Shown: positions 35,301 to 45,450, counted from the stretch's first letter. The stretch is DNA of 64,000 nt from Micromonospora sp. NBC_01699 (GCF_036250065.1 NZ_CP109199.1:496001-560000); one strand, 5' to 3'. Numbers and translations are program-made. Notes: generated by a model from the letters alone, not told the origin.

Positions 35301-35411
35301 TTCCGACAGGCCTTGGCGCTCAGCGTAGAGCTCGGCGACCGGCACCTCGAGGCGGCGACCCTGGCCCACCTGCGCGATGACCAGCCGGCCGAAGGAGTCT
35401 CACGCGCTTAG
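32313..35411 (+). CDS. AfsR/SARP-type regulator with N-terminal HTH, NB-ARC and TPR
   Basis: A 1032-residue cytoplasmic transcription regulator. Residues ~5-75 form an XRE/HTH_31-type helix-turn-helix (LTYRELATRTGWSLGIIAQYFSG). Residues ~105-190 are an OmpR-like winged helix, followed by the BTAD domain to ~345. The NB-ARC ATPase follows with Walker A CGPAGMGKTALA and Walker B RRVLILLDNAA. The C-terminal ~300 residues are tetratricopeptide repeats (ALNNIAMAYGRLGRLDAAADAF and similar). ATG 32313 is chosen because AGGAGG lies 8 bases upstream; a start at 32271 lacks one. Divergent from the secreted hydrolase, which may be its target. No biosynthetic cluster is adjacent. Confidence 0.9.
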   Translation: MTDDKGMSDLTRMLRQLRRREARGRGGAELTYRELATRTGWSLGIIAQYFSGKSLPPVDRFDVLVRLLGASPAELGVLATARDRADDHRRGPTPAAGGATPHRADVRLLGPVEVVGPGGRAALVGVRQRALIGLLALEAGRVVTKTRLVDALWGEAPPRTAIESLYSHVARVRSSLDACGLPGLLMTRASGYVLAARPDEVDVTRFAKLAAQARPALADGRTADAAAGLRDALALWRGDALADAQPAGWGAAEVDRLHEMWLSAQEDLLDARLRLGEHVLAVDELERLLVTRPARERLVELLMVALYRGGRHNEAVEAYQRLRGHLAEQLGVEPGPRAAHVYTAVLRRSPELDLDSGVAARRGISRPAQLPSRVGHFVGRDGELAVLGGLLKGSAKAGRLGVVCGPAGMGKTALAVQWAHRVAGRFPDGQLYLDLRGHDPATAMPVAEALAHLLRGLDVPSDQIPADLAKLVGLYRSALHDRRVLILLDNAAAADQVTSLVPPSGGSLLLATSRNQLAGLAVDYAVISVDVDVLSAGEALTLLSRVLGVDRVDREQAAASKLIDLCGRMPLALRIAAAKLATRPPRPIAELTADLAGADRLATLAVPGDSRSIRTVFASAYQALSPAAACLFRRMGLHPGATFTLALAAAVVGASVVQARSALDELAGVHLLIDMGAGRYRFHDLIRLYAGEQAESNEDEVSRIIDWHLIVADAANRVFDPARDRAGPLSVHPPIEAPFPADHDSALAFLDEERANLLPVVRHAGEQGHDRAVWQLAYLLTSFNLVRGHRADQVEMCRFGLAAAQRLDDPTAEALMRSLLGMACNGTQRYAEALEHLQHALALTRTVGDKRGQGMALNNIAMAYGRLGRLDAAADAFGEALALHTADSHPPGIALALNNLGHIYTLMGRPELALEPLSQALALAREIGHSPLEASALHSLGEVHLAEAEHDNALDCFTKVLTIRRRIGERRREAETLNLIGLTLQGRGDHAAATGHFRQALALSVELGDRHLEAATLAHLRDDQPAEGVSRA

Positions 35412-36236
35412 AAGGGTGACCACGGCCACGCCGTCGACGACGACACCGTGCGAGGGCGCAAAGATCCGGACATTGAACCATCGCCGCTGCGGGCCTGCCG
35501 GACGCGACAGCAGCTTGACCGACAGCGCGACCAGCTTCGCCCCCGCTGGCACGGCCGCCACCCGGTCGGGGACCCCGACGAAGTCGACGCCCGCTTCGGC
35601 GGTCCCGTCCGCAGTTCCCCAGCGCACCGTCATCGCTGGTCCCGGTGGCGGAACCACGTAGATCGCGCCTTCGACCAAGTCGCACAGAAGCCGTTGTTCA
35701 CCGGCTATCCACGGCTCACCGGGCGGCGGCGTCTGGTCGACGACCCACTGCGGGCAGACCTGGTCGTCCACCGCCCAGGCAAACCCGAGGCCATCGTCAT
35801 CGACAATGCGCCCGTGCCCGACGCCGTGGGCCACCCTGACACCCGGGCTCGGGTTGACGAGCGTCACTCGGAAGTCTTCCAGCGCGGATTCCGGCACGCT
35901 GTCGAGCGCCACCGTGACAGTGATTCTGCGGGTGGTGGAATCCCCCGCAGCCCAGCGCAGCTGGCTCCCTGACAACGCGAAGTCCACGCCCGGCTGGGCG
36001 GCGCCAGCCGTGACCGTGTAGGCGACCTGGCCCGAGGCCGCACACCCGCCCGAGAACACCGTGAAGATCAACCTGCCGGCGCCCTCGTTGACCGTCACCT
36101 CGGGATTGATGACGATCACACGCTGGCAGGCCGCCAGACCCGGACTGCCGACAGTCACCAACGAAACCGCGATGACGAAGACCGCAATGACACATCTGGC
36201 GAGTACCCGCCTCAACTCTTGCACCATACGAAGCAT
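35400..36236 (-). CDS. Secreted Calx-beta domain protein
   Basis: A 278-residue exported protein. The signal segment is MLRMVQELRRVLARCVIAVFVIAVSLVTVGSPGLA. Two beta-sandwich units follow. The first (VIVINPEVTVNEGAGRLIFTVF...GVDFALSGSQLRWAAGDSTTRRITVTV) is a typical Calx-beta repeat. The second (MTVRWGTADGTAEAGVDFVGV...AVPAGAKLVALSVKLL) matches the same pattern. Four Cys after the signal could form disulfides. Function is probably calcium-dependent adhesion or matrix binding, inferred from the domain. It converges with the SARP gene and overlaps its end by 12 bases. ATG 36227 is an alternative start. Confidence 0.8.
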   Translation of the reverse strand: MLRMVQELRRVLARCVIAVFVIAVSLVTVGSPGLAACQRVIVINPEVTVNEGAGRLIFTVFSGGCAASGQVAYTVTAGAAQPGVDFALSGSQLRWAAGDSTTRRITVTVALDSVPESALEDFRVTLVNPSPGVRVAHGVGHGRIVDDDGLGFAWAVDDQVCPQWVVDQTPPPGEPWIAGEQRLLCDLVEGAIYVVPPPGPAMTVRWGTADGTAEAGVDFVGVPDRVAAVPAGAKLVALSVKLLSRPAGPQRRWFNVRIFAPSHGVVVDGVAVVTLLSA

Positions 36237-36325
36237 CCTCGGTCCGCTGTCTTGCACGAAGCTTGTGGGCCGGGCTTCCCTGTGACATGGACAGCTGATC
36301 GAGGCTTCCTGGACGTCTGCGTCCG

Positions 36326-36457
36326 CTATGCCCGGGCGGCGGGCACGACCAGGCCGGCCTCGTAGGCCATCGCCACGGCTTGCGCCCGGCTGGACAGCGC
36401 GAGCCTGCTCATCAGCCGGCCGAGGTGGGTCTTGACGGGCTTCATTGAGAAGAAACA
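36326..36457 (-). pseudogene. LuxR-type response regulator, C-terminal remnant
   Basis: The frame ends with VKTHLGRLMSRLALSSRAQAV followed by AYEAGLVVPAARA, which matches the last two helices of NarL/FixJ-type DNA-binding domains (normally SPATVKTHVGRLLxKLGLRDRAQAVVxAYE). The upstream sequence in the same frame does not resemble a response regulator, so the receiver domain and half of the HTH are lost. It is a decayed gene fragment. Confidence 0.7.
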
Positions 36458-36584
36458 GCTCGCCGTGTCGGCCGGAGCCGGTTGCTTGGAGGTGGACCGA
36501 CGGTGGACCCACTCATGGTTACCGCAGCGACGATACTTGCCGCCCTGGACGACCACCGAACTCGCCCAGGGCGGCCGGTAGGCG

Positions 36585-36878
36585 GTGTCCGCGCTGATCG
36601 ATTTCCTGCGAGAACGATTCCGGCGCGAGCCAGAGGCGCGAGAGGTCATCGAGGGCTTGCTCCACCAGCCATCACAGGACGCCGCTTATCCCCTTGCGGT
36701 GTTGCTCAATCGCGAGGCGCGACGCGACCCGGAGTTCGGCGCAGAGTTCCAAGACCGATGGCAGCAGACTGGCCTGCCGGGTGACGTGTACAAGAAGGGC
36801 CGGGAAGAGGCGCGGCCGTCGCAGCCGGTCCGGACGGCGTGGCGAACTCCATCTCGGGCGATGTCAGCGGCCCTGTAG
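36585..36878 (+). CDS. Small hypothetical protein, possibly broken
   Basis: A 97-residue frame starting at GTG 36585: ALIDFLRERFRREPEAREVI near the start and AYPLAVLLNREARRDPEFGAEF in the middle. The pattern resembles the middle of a class of actinomycete hypothetical proteins that normally begin with a hydrophobic segment. In this frame a TAG directly precedes the GTG (36579-36581), and a hydrophobic start (VTAATILAAL) lies in another frame upstream near 36516, so the gene may carry a frameshift and a nonsense mutation. I do not recognise a function. Confidence 0.35.
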   Translation: MSALIDFLRERFRREPEAREVIEGLLHQPSQDAAYPLAVLLNREARRDPEFGAEFQDRWQQTGLPGDVYKKGREEARPSQPVRTAWRTPSRAMSAAL

Positions 36879-37315
36879 TGCGGGCGCGTGACGTTCACGG
36901 GGGTATCTCGTTCGGAGGCGACAAGTGATCCTGGCTGGACCACCGCTGCGGGCCGTTGATGGCGAAGTCAGCTCCCAGGCTCTGTGACATGTCAGGCACG
37001 CGAGACGTTGGCGGGCAACGGGGTGCTCGGATGCCCCGGCCGAACGGCCGGGCATCCTCGGGCCGCCCCGCTGTACGGTGCCGAACGCGCCCTGACCACA
37101 GCCGGCGCGTGCGGTTGGTCTTGCGTGACCTCCATCGGGCTCTCGGCGGCGGACCCTCGCGCCGGCCCGCAGTGGCTGACGCGTCACGTCGTCTCGCATC
37201 GGCCTAAGTAGGGCGGTGCTGCGCGGGTTCGAGGCGCCCGGCCTCCTACCGCGACCCGAGGACTGGCGCTGTGGTCCTTCACGCCGCCGGAGGCCCAGCC
37301 CCCACCTGCCCCGCG
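36879..37315. other. Gene-free spacer with a hairpin
   Basis: No supportable gene; the long antisense frame extending from gap through this region is a GC-skew artefact. A strong stem-loop lies at 37029-37057 (GGATGCCCCGGCC and GGCCGGGCATCC with one bulged base), 259 bases beyond the gap stop on its downstream side, and may be a terminator. Confidence 0.45.
37029..37057. terminator. Possible terminator hairpin
   Basis: A 12-13-base stem with one bulge closes a four-base loop. It is far from the nearest stop codon (gap, 37316), so the role as terminator is tentative. Confidence 0.45.
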
Positions 37316-38919
<1,604 letters not shown>

Positions 38920-38929
38920 GCCAATAGTT

Positions 38930-38949
38930 TGTACATACCAGTAGGTACA
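38930..38949. promoter_or_regulatory. Likely TetR operator
   Basis: TGTACATACCAGTAGGTACA is an imperfect 20-base palindrome (16 of 20 positions symmetric) located 10 bases upstream of the TetR start. Its TACnnACCnGT core resembles operators of TetR regulators of this subgroup. It is well placed to control the TetR-gap operon. Confidence 0.65.
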
Positions 38950-38974
38950 GCGCAACCGCTTCACGCACGTGACC

Positions 38975-39001
38975 TGAGCTGCGGCATGTTTCCGCAGCTC
39001 A
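38975..39001. promoter_or_regulatory. Inverted repeat in the TetR/ABC divergent region
   Basis: TGAGCTGCGG and CCGCAGCTCA are perfect 10-base arms around a 7-base loop. It lies between the divergent TetR and ABC transporter genes, 125 bases before the ABC start. It may be a second operator or a leader hairpin. Confidence 0.45.
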
Positions 39002-39126
39002 CGGACCTGACCAACGTCAGCAGGCGGGCTCGACTCCGAGGGCGCCGCCACGGTCGTGACACCAGATCAACTCGGTGTCGGTGGCGTGTCGGGGCGGTGT
39101 CAGCCGGGCCTTGCAACCTGGTCGGC

Positions 39127-40149
39127 ATGACAGCAGATCTGGTGATCGAGGCAGAGGGCCTCGTCAAGCAATTCGGGAAGACGAGGGCGCTACAGGGCGT
39201 GGACCTGGCCGTACCTCGGGGGACGGTGCTCGGGGTGCTCGGTCCGAACGGTGCAGGCAAGACGACCGCCGTACGCATTCTCTCCACGCTCCTGGTCCCG
39301 GACGGCGGCACGGCTCGGATCAGCGGCTTCGACGTCGTACGGGACGCGGAGCGGGTCCGGCAGGTGATCGGTCTCACCGGCCAGTACGCCTCCGTTGACG
39401 AGGACCTGACCGGCCGGCAGAACCTGGAACTGTTCGGCACGCTGCTCGAACTCGGGCGGGCCGGGTCCCGCCGCCGGGCCGCCGAACTGCTCGAATGGTT
39501 CGACCTGACCGACGCCGCCAACCGGCCGGCGAAGACGTACTCGGGTGGGATGCGGCGGCGGCTGGACCTGGCCGCGAGTCTGGTCGGCTCCCCGGACGTG
39601 ATTTTCCTCGACGAGCCGACGACGGGACTCGACCCGGCCAAGCGCGAGGACATGTGGGACGTGGTGCGGTCATTGGTGACGAACGGGGCGACCGTGCTGC
39701 TCACCACGCAGTATCTGGAGGAGGCGGACGCGCTCGCGGACGCGATCACGGTGATCGATCACGGCCGGGTGATCGCGTACGACACGCCGGAGGGGCTCAA
39801 GCGGGTCGTCGGTGGCCAGACCCTTGAGGTGCGGCCGTCGGACCCGGTGGACCTTGACCGGACCGCCGCGATTCTGTCCGAGGTGTCCTCGGGTGCCCGG
39901 GCCGACGAGATCCGCAAGGGCGTGCTGGCGGTGCCGGTCACCGACGACGCGGCCTTGACCGAGAGCGTCGCCCGGTTCGCCGCCGCCCGGATCGGTGTCA
40001 CCGAACTGTCCCTGCACCTGCCGAGCCTGGACGAGGTGTTCTTCAGCCTCACCGGCCGCACCGCGTCCGCCGACGACACGACCAAGACCAAGACCACGAC
40101 CACTACCGGGACCGAGGGTTCCACGAAGATCAAGGAGGTGGCGGCATGA
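39127..40149 (+). CDS. DrrA-like ABC exporter, ATP-binding subunit
   Basis: A 340-residue cytoplasmic ATPase of the daunorubicin-resistance (DrrA) type. Walker A is GPNGAGKTT, the signature is YSGGMRRRLDLA, Walker B is VIFLDEPTTGLDP, and the H-loop region follows as TTQYLEEAD. The C-terminal ~100 residues form the DrrA extension (GGQTLEVRPSDPVDLDRTAAI), ending in a Thr/Lys-rich tail. ATG 39127 is the first start with the family N-terminus; the longer upstream frame is not needed. ATGA overlap couples it to the permease. Probably drug or lipid efflux; substrate unknown. Confidence 0.93.
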   Translation: MTADLVIEAEGLVKQFGKTRALQGVDLAVPRGTVLGVLGPNGAGKTTAVRILSTLLVPDGGTARISGFDVVRDAERVRQVIGLTGQYASVDEDLTGRQNLELFGTLLELGRAGSRRRAAELLEWFDLTDAANRPAKTYSGGMRRRLDLAASLVGSPDVIFLDEPTTGLDPAKREDMWDVVRSLVTNGATVLLTTQYLEEADALADAITVIDHGRVIAYDTPEGLKRVVGGQTLEVRPSDPVDLDRTAAILSEVSSGARADEIRKGVLAVPVTDDAALTESVARFAAARIGVTELSLHLPSLDEVFFSLTGRTASADDTTKTKTTTTTGTEGSTKIKEVAA

Positions 40150-40973
40150 GCACGATGGTCGAATCAGCCCCGAGAGCCAGCAGTGTGTTGTCGGCGGTGG
40201 CCCCGAATCCGCGACCATTTCGGCTGGTCCGGCACTCGCTCGCACTCGCAAAAAGAAGCCTGATAAAAACCTGGCGTACGCCCGAAGCACTGATCGACGT
40301 CACGTTGCAGCCGGTGCTGTTCCTCATTATCTTCGTCTACATTTTCGGCGGCGCGGTTGCCGGCTCGACCCATGATTACCTGCAATTTCTGCTGCCGGGC
40401 ATCCTGGCCCAGACTATCGCGACGGGCAGCATCGCGATCGGCGTCAACCTCAACACCGACATCGCCAAGGGCATTTTCGACCGGTTCCGTTCGCTGCCGA
40501 TCCCGCGTTCCGCACCCCTGCTCGGCGCGGTCCTCGGCGACGTCGTCCGGTACGTGATCGTCACGATCTCGACCCTCGCGATCGGTTACCTGCTCGGCTT
40601 CCGGATCGACTCCGGCCCGTTGAGCGCGATCGCGGGCTGCCTGCTCGCGGTGCTGTTCGCACTCTGCCTGAGCTGGCTGCCGGTCTTCGTCGGCATGAAG
40701 GTACGCACACCGGGTGCCGTACAGGGTCTGATGTTTGCCCTGATCATGCCGCTGAGTTTCGCGTCCAACGTGTTCGTCAGCGCCGACACGCTGCCCGGTT
40801 GGATGCAGGCGTTCGTCGACGTCAACCCGATGACCCACCTGGTGGCGGCGGTACGCGGACTGTTCCTCGGTACGCCGGTCGGCTCGCACGTCTGGTGGAC
40901 CCTTGCCTGGTGCGCCGGTTTCGTGGCGGTCTTCATGCCACTGGCACTGCGCGCCTACCGCAAGAAGGTCTGA
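40146..40973 (+). CDS. DrrB-like ABC-2 permease
   Basis: A 275-residue inner-membrane protein of the ABC-2 family, partner of the preceding ATPase. There are about six hydrophobic segments: PVLFLIIFVYIFGGAV near 60, LQFLLPGILAQT near 85, YVIVTISTLAIGYLLGF near 145, AIAGCLLAVLFALCLSWL near 170, LMFALIMPLSFASNVFV near 205, and TLAWCAGFVAVFMPLAL near 260. The cytoplasmic N-terminus contains the typical LVRHSLALAKRSLIKTWRTPEALIDV stretch. It starts at ATG 40146 inside the ATPase stop. Confidence 0.93.
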   Translation: MSTMVESAPRASSVLSAVAPNPRPFRLVRHSLALAKRSLIKTWRTPEALIDVTLQPVLFLIIFVYIFGGAVAGSTHDYLQFLLPGILAQTIATGSIAIGVNLNTDIAKGIFDRFRSLPIPRSAPLLGAVLGDVVRYVIVTISTLAIGYLLGFRIDSGPLSAIAGCLLAVLFALCLSWLPVFVGMKVRTPGAVQGLMFALIMPLSFASNVFVSADTLPGWMQAFVDVNPMTHLVAAVRGLFLGTPVGSHVWWTLAWCAGFVAVFMPLALRAYRKKV

Positions 40974-40993
40974 CGCGCGTACCGGAAGAAAGG

Positions 40994-43900
40994 CTAGGCG
41001 AGCAGGTCGTCCATCAGTTCCCGGATGCGGGCACCGACGGCCCGGACCGGCCGCTCCCGCCACGCATCGAGCAACGGCTCACGCTGCTCCTCGTTCCCGA
41101 GGGCGGCGGTGAGCCGTTCGCCGTCGCCGGGCGGGAACAGCCGGCCGAGGTTGGCCCCGATCCGGCCTCCCAGCACCCACAGTTCGCGCGCGGTCGGAAG
41201 ATCGCCCCGGTGCGCGGCCAGCGCGGCACCGCCCAGCGCCCATGCCCCGACCAGGGGAAGGTCGTGCCCGGCCAGCGCCTCGTCGCGGGTGAGCGCCAAC
41301 AGCGTGGCCGCGCGGGCGTCGGAGTCGTCGGCCGAGTTCGGCCGCACTTCGGCCACCCTCAGGTAGAGGATCGCGGCCGCCACCCGGAACATGATGCGCG
41401 GCTGCGACGGCAGCTCGTCGAACCCGGCGGCGGACCGGGCCACCAGGTCGGCGTAGGCGACCGTCTCGTCGTACCGCTCGCGCTGCCAGGCGAGGTGGGC
41501 CAGCCCGAGGTACGTCTGCGCGGTGTCCATCTCCCCGGCCGGACCCGCCGTCGCCGTCTCCCGCAACCGGTGCTCCGCCTCCGGGTCGCCGGCCAGGGCC
41601 AGCTGCACGTCCAGCACCACCCGGATCGACCGGGCGTCCTGCGTCGCACCGAGCAGGTCCATGTGCCGTACGCCCCGGGTCAGCCACTCGGTGGTCTGCG
41701 GGTCGCCCTGCCAGTTGCCGAACTGCCCGACGGCCTGCGCCGCGACCGCCATGCCCCAGTGGTCGCCGGCCACCTCGAACAGGCGGTACGCCTGCTCGGC
41801 GTCGGCGATCGACGCCTCGGGCATGCCGCCGTTCTCCCGTACGGCGGCGCGGGCGAACAGGCCAAGCCCCTGCACGTACGGGTCCGGGTGGGAGATCATC
41901 TCCTCGGCGCCCTTCATGTTCTGCTCCAGGTCGAACTTGTCGAACCCGGGCAGTGCCGACGCGAGTACGGTCCGCCTCGGCGAGACCTCACCGGGCCGCT
42001 CCGCGAACAGGGTCCGCAACGCCCGCCGGGCGAGTGCGGCCACCCGGAGCGGGCCGGTGATGCCGGCGTTGACACTGATCAGCAGGCAGATCCAGGCGAG
42101 CCGGTCGGCATTGGGCAGCGGCCTGCCGGTGGCCCGCCCGCCCAGGATCGCCGAGCGCCGCCGCAGCTCCGGTTCGTCGGCGTGCAGGAGTGCACGGGCC
42201 CAGCCGGTGACTTCGAGGTGCAGGCCGCGTACGGCCCACAGGTGGAACAGCGCGATGGCGATGTCGATCGAGGCGGGTTCGTCGTCCCGCCCGAGCGCCC
42301 AGCGCAGGCCCGCGATCAGGTTGTCCTGCTCGGTGGCGCAGCGCGCGAACGCGGCGAGTTGGCCGCTGCCGATGAGCTGGGCGGCGAGCGCGACGGACTG
42401 TTCCCTGGCCCAGTTGACCAGTCCGGCCATCGCCGGTTCCCGGTTGCCGGCGGCGTCGAGCCGGGCCTCGCCGTACTCGCGGACGGTTTCGAGCATTCGG
42501 TAACGGGGTGGCCCGTCGCCCTCGACCAGGGTCAGCAGGGACTGTTCGACCAGTGTTGCCAGCCCGCGCCGTACGTCCGGGGTTTGGGTGACCGCGGCGG
42601 CGAGGTCGGCGGTGAACGGTGCCGGGATGACCGCGAGGCGTTGTAGCAGCTCACGGTCGCCGGGGGCGAGCAGTTCGTGGCTCCAGTCGACCATCGCCCA
42701 CAGGCTCGCGTGCCGCTCCGGCAGCCCCCGCAACGCGTCGTCGAGCAGCGCGAACCGGTCGGTCAGGCCGGCGAGTACGTCGTCGATCGGCATGTGGCGC
42801 AGCCGCGCCGCGGCGAGTTCGAGGGCCAGCGGCAGGTTGTCCAGCCGGTGGCACAGGGTGAGCGCGCGCTCGGTGTCCCAGGTCGGCACCGCTCCGCCGG
42901 CTCGCGCGCGCGTCTCGACCAGCCCGAGGGCGTCCGCGTCCGGCAACGCCGTCAGCCGGTGGACCAGTTCGCCGACCAGTCCCAGCGGGGCCCGGCTCGT
43001 CGCGAGCACCGCGACCTCCGGCGCGGCCGCCGTGAGCAGGTCCGCGACGACGACGGCCACGGCGTCGAGGACGTGCTCGCAGTTGTCCAGCACCACCAGC
43101 CCGTCGAGGTCGGGCGCGATCGTCCGCAACCGTTCCTCGGGGCTGAGTACCCGCCGGTCGAGACCCAGGTTGGCCCCGGTCGCGGAGGTGTCGGCGCCGC
43201 CGAGGGCCGCGAGCACCGTGGGCAGCACCTCGTCCGGCGCGCGCAGCCCCGCGAGCTCGATCACGCGTACGGTCCGCCCGGCGGCCGCCGCGCGTCGGGC
43301 GACCTCCGCGGCGAGCCGGGTCTTGCCCGCGCCACCGGTCGCGACGATGCTCACCAGCGGGGCGTCGATCAGCGCGCCGGTCACCTCGGCCACGTCCCGC
43401 TCCCGCCCGACGAGGGCGGTCGCGGAGCGGCGCCACGCGGCGGGCAGGGCGATCGTGGTCGGCCGGTGGGGTGTTTCCACGACGGCCGGGCCGGCGAGTT
43501 CTCCGCGCAGCAGGGCCAGGTGGACCTGGGCGATCACCGGCGACGGGTCGGTGCCGTACCGCTCGGCCAGTTCGGCGCGGAGCCGTTCGACCACCTCCAA
43601 CGCCTCCGCGTCCCGCCCCTGGGCGGCCAGTACGCGTACCAGCAGCGCGGCCGACGGTTCATCCGGCGGCGTACGGGCGACGAGCCGGCGCAGATCGGCC
43701 TCGTCGTACGACCCGGAGCCGGCGAGCGCAGCCTGGGCGCGCAGCGTGACGATATCCGTGAACAGTCGGGTGTCTTCGGCGCTGCCCAGCTCGGGGACCT
43801 CGGGGAACAGGGCACGGGCCTGGTCGGCCAGCCGGCGCGCGCTGTCCGGATTACCCGTACGCAGGACGTTCCGCGCCCGTTCGGTCAGCGCGCGGGCCTC

Positions 43901-44173
43901 GACGGCGTCGACCTCGACCCGCTCGGGCGGGACGCGATATCCCCCCGGCACGGCGACCACGGGCAGCCCGAGGCGCCGCACCCGGGACACGAGCGCCTGT
44001 ACGGCCCCGGTCGCGTCGTCGGGCGGGGTGCCGTCCCAGACGGCCTCGACCAGTGCCGCCGTGGACACCGCCCGTCCGCGCGCGCCGACGAGCTCGCGGA
44101 CCACCGCCGCTAGCCGCTCGCCCCGAACCGGCTGGCCGTCGACGGCTAGCGGGCCGAGGATTGTGATCTGCAC
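40994..44173 (-). CDS. Large SARP regulator with BTAD and ATPase domain
   Basis: A 1059-residue regulator. The N-terminal winged helix (VQITILGPLAVDG...AVVRELVGARGRAVSTAALVEAVW) is followed by the BTAD domain (~90-245). A predicted STAND ATPase comes next: Walker A VATGGAGKTRLAAEV, Walker B DGLVVLDNCEHVLDAV, then TSRAPLGLVGE, the pattern seen in LuxR/SARP hybrid ATPases. The C-terminal half is helical, TPR-like. GTG 44173 gives the standard SARP N-terminus; a start at 44224 would add 17 low-complexity residues. Converges with the ABC exporter operon and diverges from murB. It differs from the SARP at 32313 in lacking an extra HTH. Confidence 0.88.
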   Translation of the reverse strand: MQITILGPLAVDGQPVRGERLAAVVRELVGARGRAVSTAALVEAVWDGTPPDDATGAVQALVSRVRRLGLPVVAVPGGYRVPPERVEVDAVEARALTERARNVLRTGNPDSARRLADQARALFPEVPELGSAEDTRLFTDIVTLRAQAALAGSGSYDEADLRRLVARTPPDEPSAALLVRVLAAQGRDAEALEVVERLRAELAERYGTDPSPVIAQVHLALLRGELAGPAVVETPHRPTTIALPAAWRRSATALVGRERDVAEVTGALIDAPLVSIVATGGAGKTRLAAEVARRAAAAGRTVRVIELAGLRAPDEVLPTVLAALGGADTSATGANLGLDRRVLSPEERLRTIAPDLDGLVVLDNCEHVLDAVAVVVADLLTAAAPEVAVLATSRAPLGLVGELVHRLTALPDADALGLVETRARAGGAVPTWDTERALTLCHRLDNLPLALELAAARLRHMPIDDVLAGLTDRFALLDDALRGLPERHASLWAMVDWSHELLAPGDRELLQRLAVIPAPFTADLAAAVTQTPDVRRGLATLVEQSLLTLVEGDGPPRYRMLETVREYGEARLDAAGNREPAMAGLVNWAREQSVALAAQLIGSGQLAAFARCATEQDNLIAGLRWALGRDDEPASIDIAIALFHLWAVRGLHLEVTGWARALLHADEPELRRRSAILGGRATGRPLPNADRLAWICLLISVNAGITGPLRVAALARRALRTLFAERPGEVSPRRTVLASALPGFDKFDLEQNMKGAEEMISHPDPYVQGLGLFARAAVRENGGMPEASIADAEQAYRLFEVAGDHWGMAVAAQAVGQFGNWQGDPQTTEWLTRGVRHMDLLGATQDARSIRVVLDVQLALAGDPEAEHRLRETATAGPAGEMDTAQTYLGLAHLAWQRERYDETVAYADLVARSAAGFDELPSQPRIMFRVAAAILYLRVAEVRPNSADDSDARAATLLALTRDEALAGHDLPLVGAWALGGAALAAHRGDLPTARELWVLGGRIGANLGRLFPPGDGERLTAALGNEEQREPLLDAWRERPVRAVGARIRELMDDLLA

Positions 44174-44356
44174 CGACCCAGCATCCCCCACTCCTCCGGT
44201 GCCCCGTCCACTACTACCCGCCACTCGTTCGTGCTTCCCGCCCGCCCGGTCCCGTGTGCCCCTCGGCCGGGGTCGGCGTGAGCGTCCACCGGCTGGCGAG
44301 GGCTACGGGTCCGATGCCCGGTACCCGTACTGGGCCGCTCGGTAAGCTATGCAGCC

Positions 44357-45370
44357 GTGACCACCACGTTTGCTGACCTGACCACCATGCGGATCGGCGG
44401 CCCGGTAGGGCGGCTGCACGTCGCCACCAGCGTTCCGCACGCCATCGAGCTGCTCGGCGCCGCCGGCGGCGCCGGAGATCCACTGCTGGTGATGGGCGGC
44501 GGGTCGAACCTCGTCGTCGGGGATGTGGGCTGGCCGGACACCGTGATCAAGATGGCGTCGTCCGAGCTCGACATCGACGGTGACCTGGTCACCGCCGCCG
44601 CCGGGGTCGAATGGGACGAACTGGTCAAGACGGTGGTGGGGGAGGGGCTCGCCGGCATCGAGGCCCTGTCCGGGATTCCGGGCTCGGTCGGCGGTACACC
44701 GGTGCAGAACGTGGGCGCGTACGGCAGCCTCACCTCGGACGTGCTCGACGCGCTCACCGTCTACGACCGGGAGACCGGCTCGGTGGAGCGCTGGCTCCCC
44801 GAGCAGTGCGGGTTCGGCAGCCACCGGCAGTCGGTGTTCAAGCACAGCGACCGCTGGGTGGTGCTCGACGTGACGCTGCGCCTGCGCCGCGACGGCCAGT
44901 CGAACCCGGTCACCTTTCCCCAGGTCGCCGAGCGGTTGGGCATCGAGGTCGGCGGTACCGCCGCCCCGGCGGACGTACGCGAGGCCGTCATCGCGCAGCG
45001 CCGCGAGCGGGGGATGGTGCTGAACCCCGACGACCACGACACCTGGAGCGTGGGCTCGTTCTTCATCAACCCGGTGCTCGCCGAGGTGCCCCGGCGCGCC
45101 GCCGAGGCACCGAGTCACCCGGACATCAAGGGGACCAAGCTCTCCGCGGCCTGGCTGATCCAGCACGCCGGCTTCCCGCCCGGCTACGGCCGGGACTGGG
45201 GCAACGGGACCGTCGCCCTGTCCAGCCGACACGCGCTCGCGCTGACCAACCGGGGCGGCGCCACGACCGCGGACGTGATGAAGTTCGCCGCGCACATCCG
45301 CGACGGTGTCGAAGCCCGGTACGACGTCCGCCTGAACCCGGAGTGCGACCTCGTCAACTGCTCGTTCTGA
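44357..45370 (+). CDS. murB: UDP-N-acetylmuramate dehydrogenase MurB
   Basis: A 337-residue FAD enzyme that reduces UDP-GlcNAc-enolpyruvate to UDP-MurNAc in peptidoglycan synthesis. LTTMRIGGP opens the FAD-binding domain, LLVMGGGSNLVVGD is the FAD motif, and GIEALSGIPGSVGGTPVQNVGAYG is the diphosphate-binding loop. The catalytic Ser lies in WSVGSFFINPVL and the C-terminal Glu in RLNPECDLV. Length is normal. The start is GTG 44357. A housekeeping gene and a useful anchor for the chromosomal part of the window. Confidence 0.96.
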   Translation: MTTTFADLTTMRIGGPVGRLHVATSVPHAIELLGAAGGAGDPLLVMGGGSNLVVGDVGWPDTVIKMASSELDIDGDLVTAAAGVEWDELVKTVVGEGLAGIEALSGIPGSVGGTPVQNVGAYGSLTSDVLDALTVYDRETGSVERWLPEQCGFGSHRQSVFKHSDRWVVLDVTLRLRRDGQSNPVTFPQVAERLGIEVGGTAAPADVREAVIAQRRERGMVLNPDDHDTWSVGSFFINPVLAEVPRRAAEAPSHPDIKGTKLSAAWLIQHAGFPPGYGRDWGNGTVALSSRHALALTNRGGATTADVMKFAAHIRDGVEARYDVRLNPECDLVNCSF

Positions 45371-45450
45371 ACAAACCGGTCCCCGGTGACCCTCCGGGCG
45401 GGCGGGAAAACGGCTGGCTCGGCACGAGCGGGCCGCAGTACCTTCCTCGC

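Noticed and set aside
40799-44345. Long plus-strand frames opposite the SARP regulator
   Set aside because: They run antisense to a well-supported regulator. Composition is Arg/Ser/Pro-rich with no motifs.
44611-45450. N-terminal extension of the amidase frame over murB
   Set aside because: The extension is the out-of-frame shadow of murB. The amidase family start fits ATG 45451.
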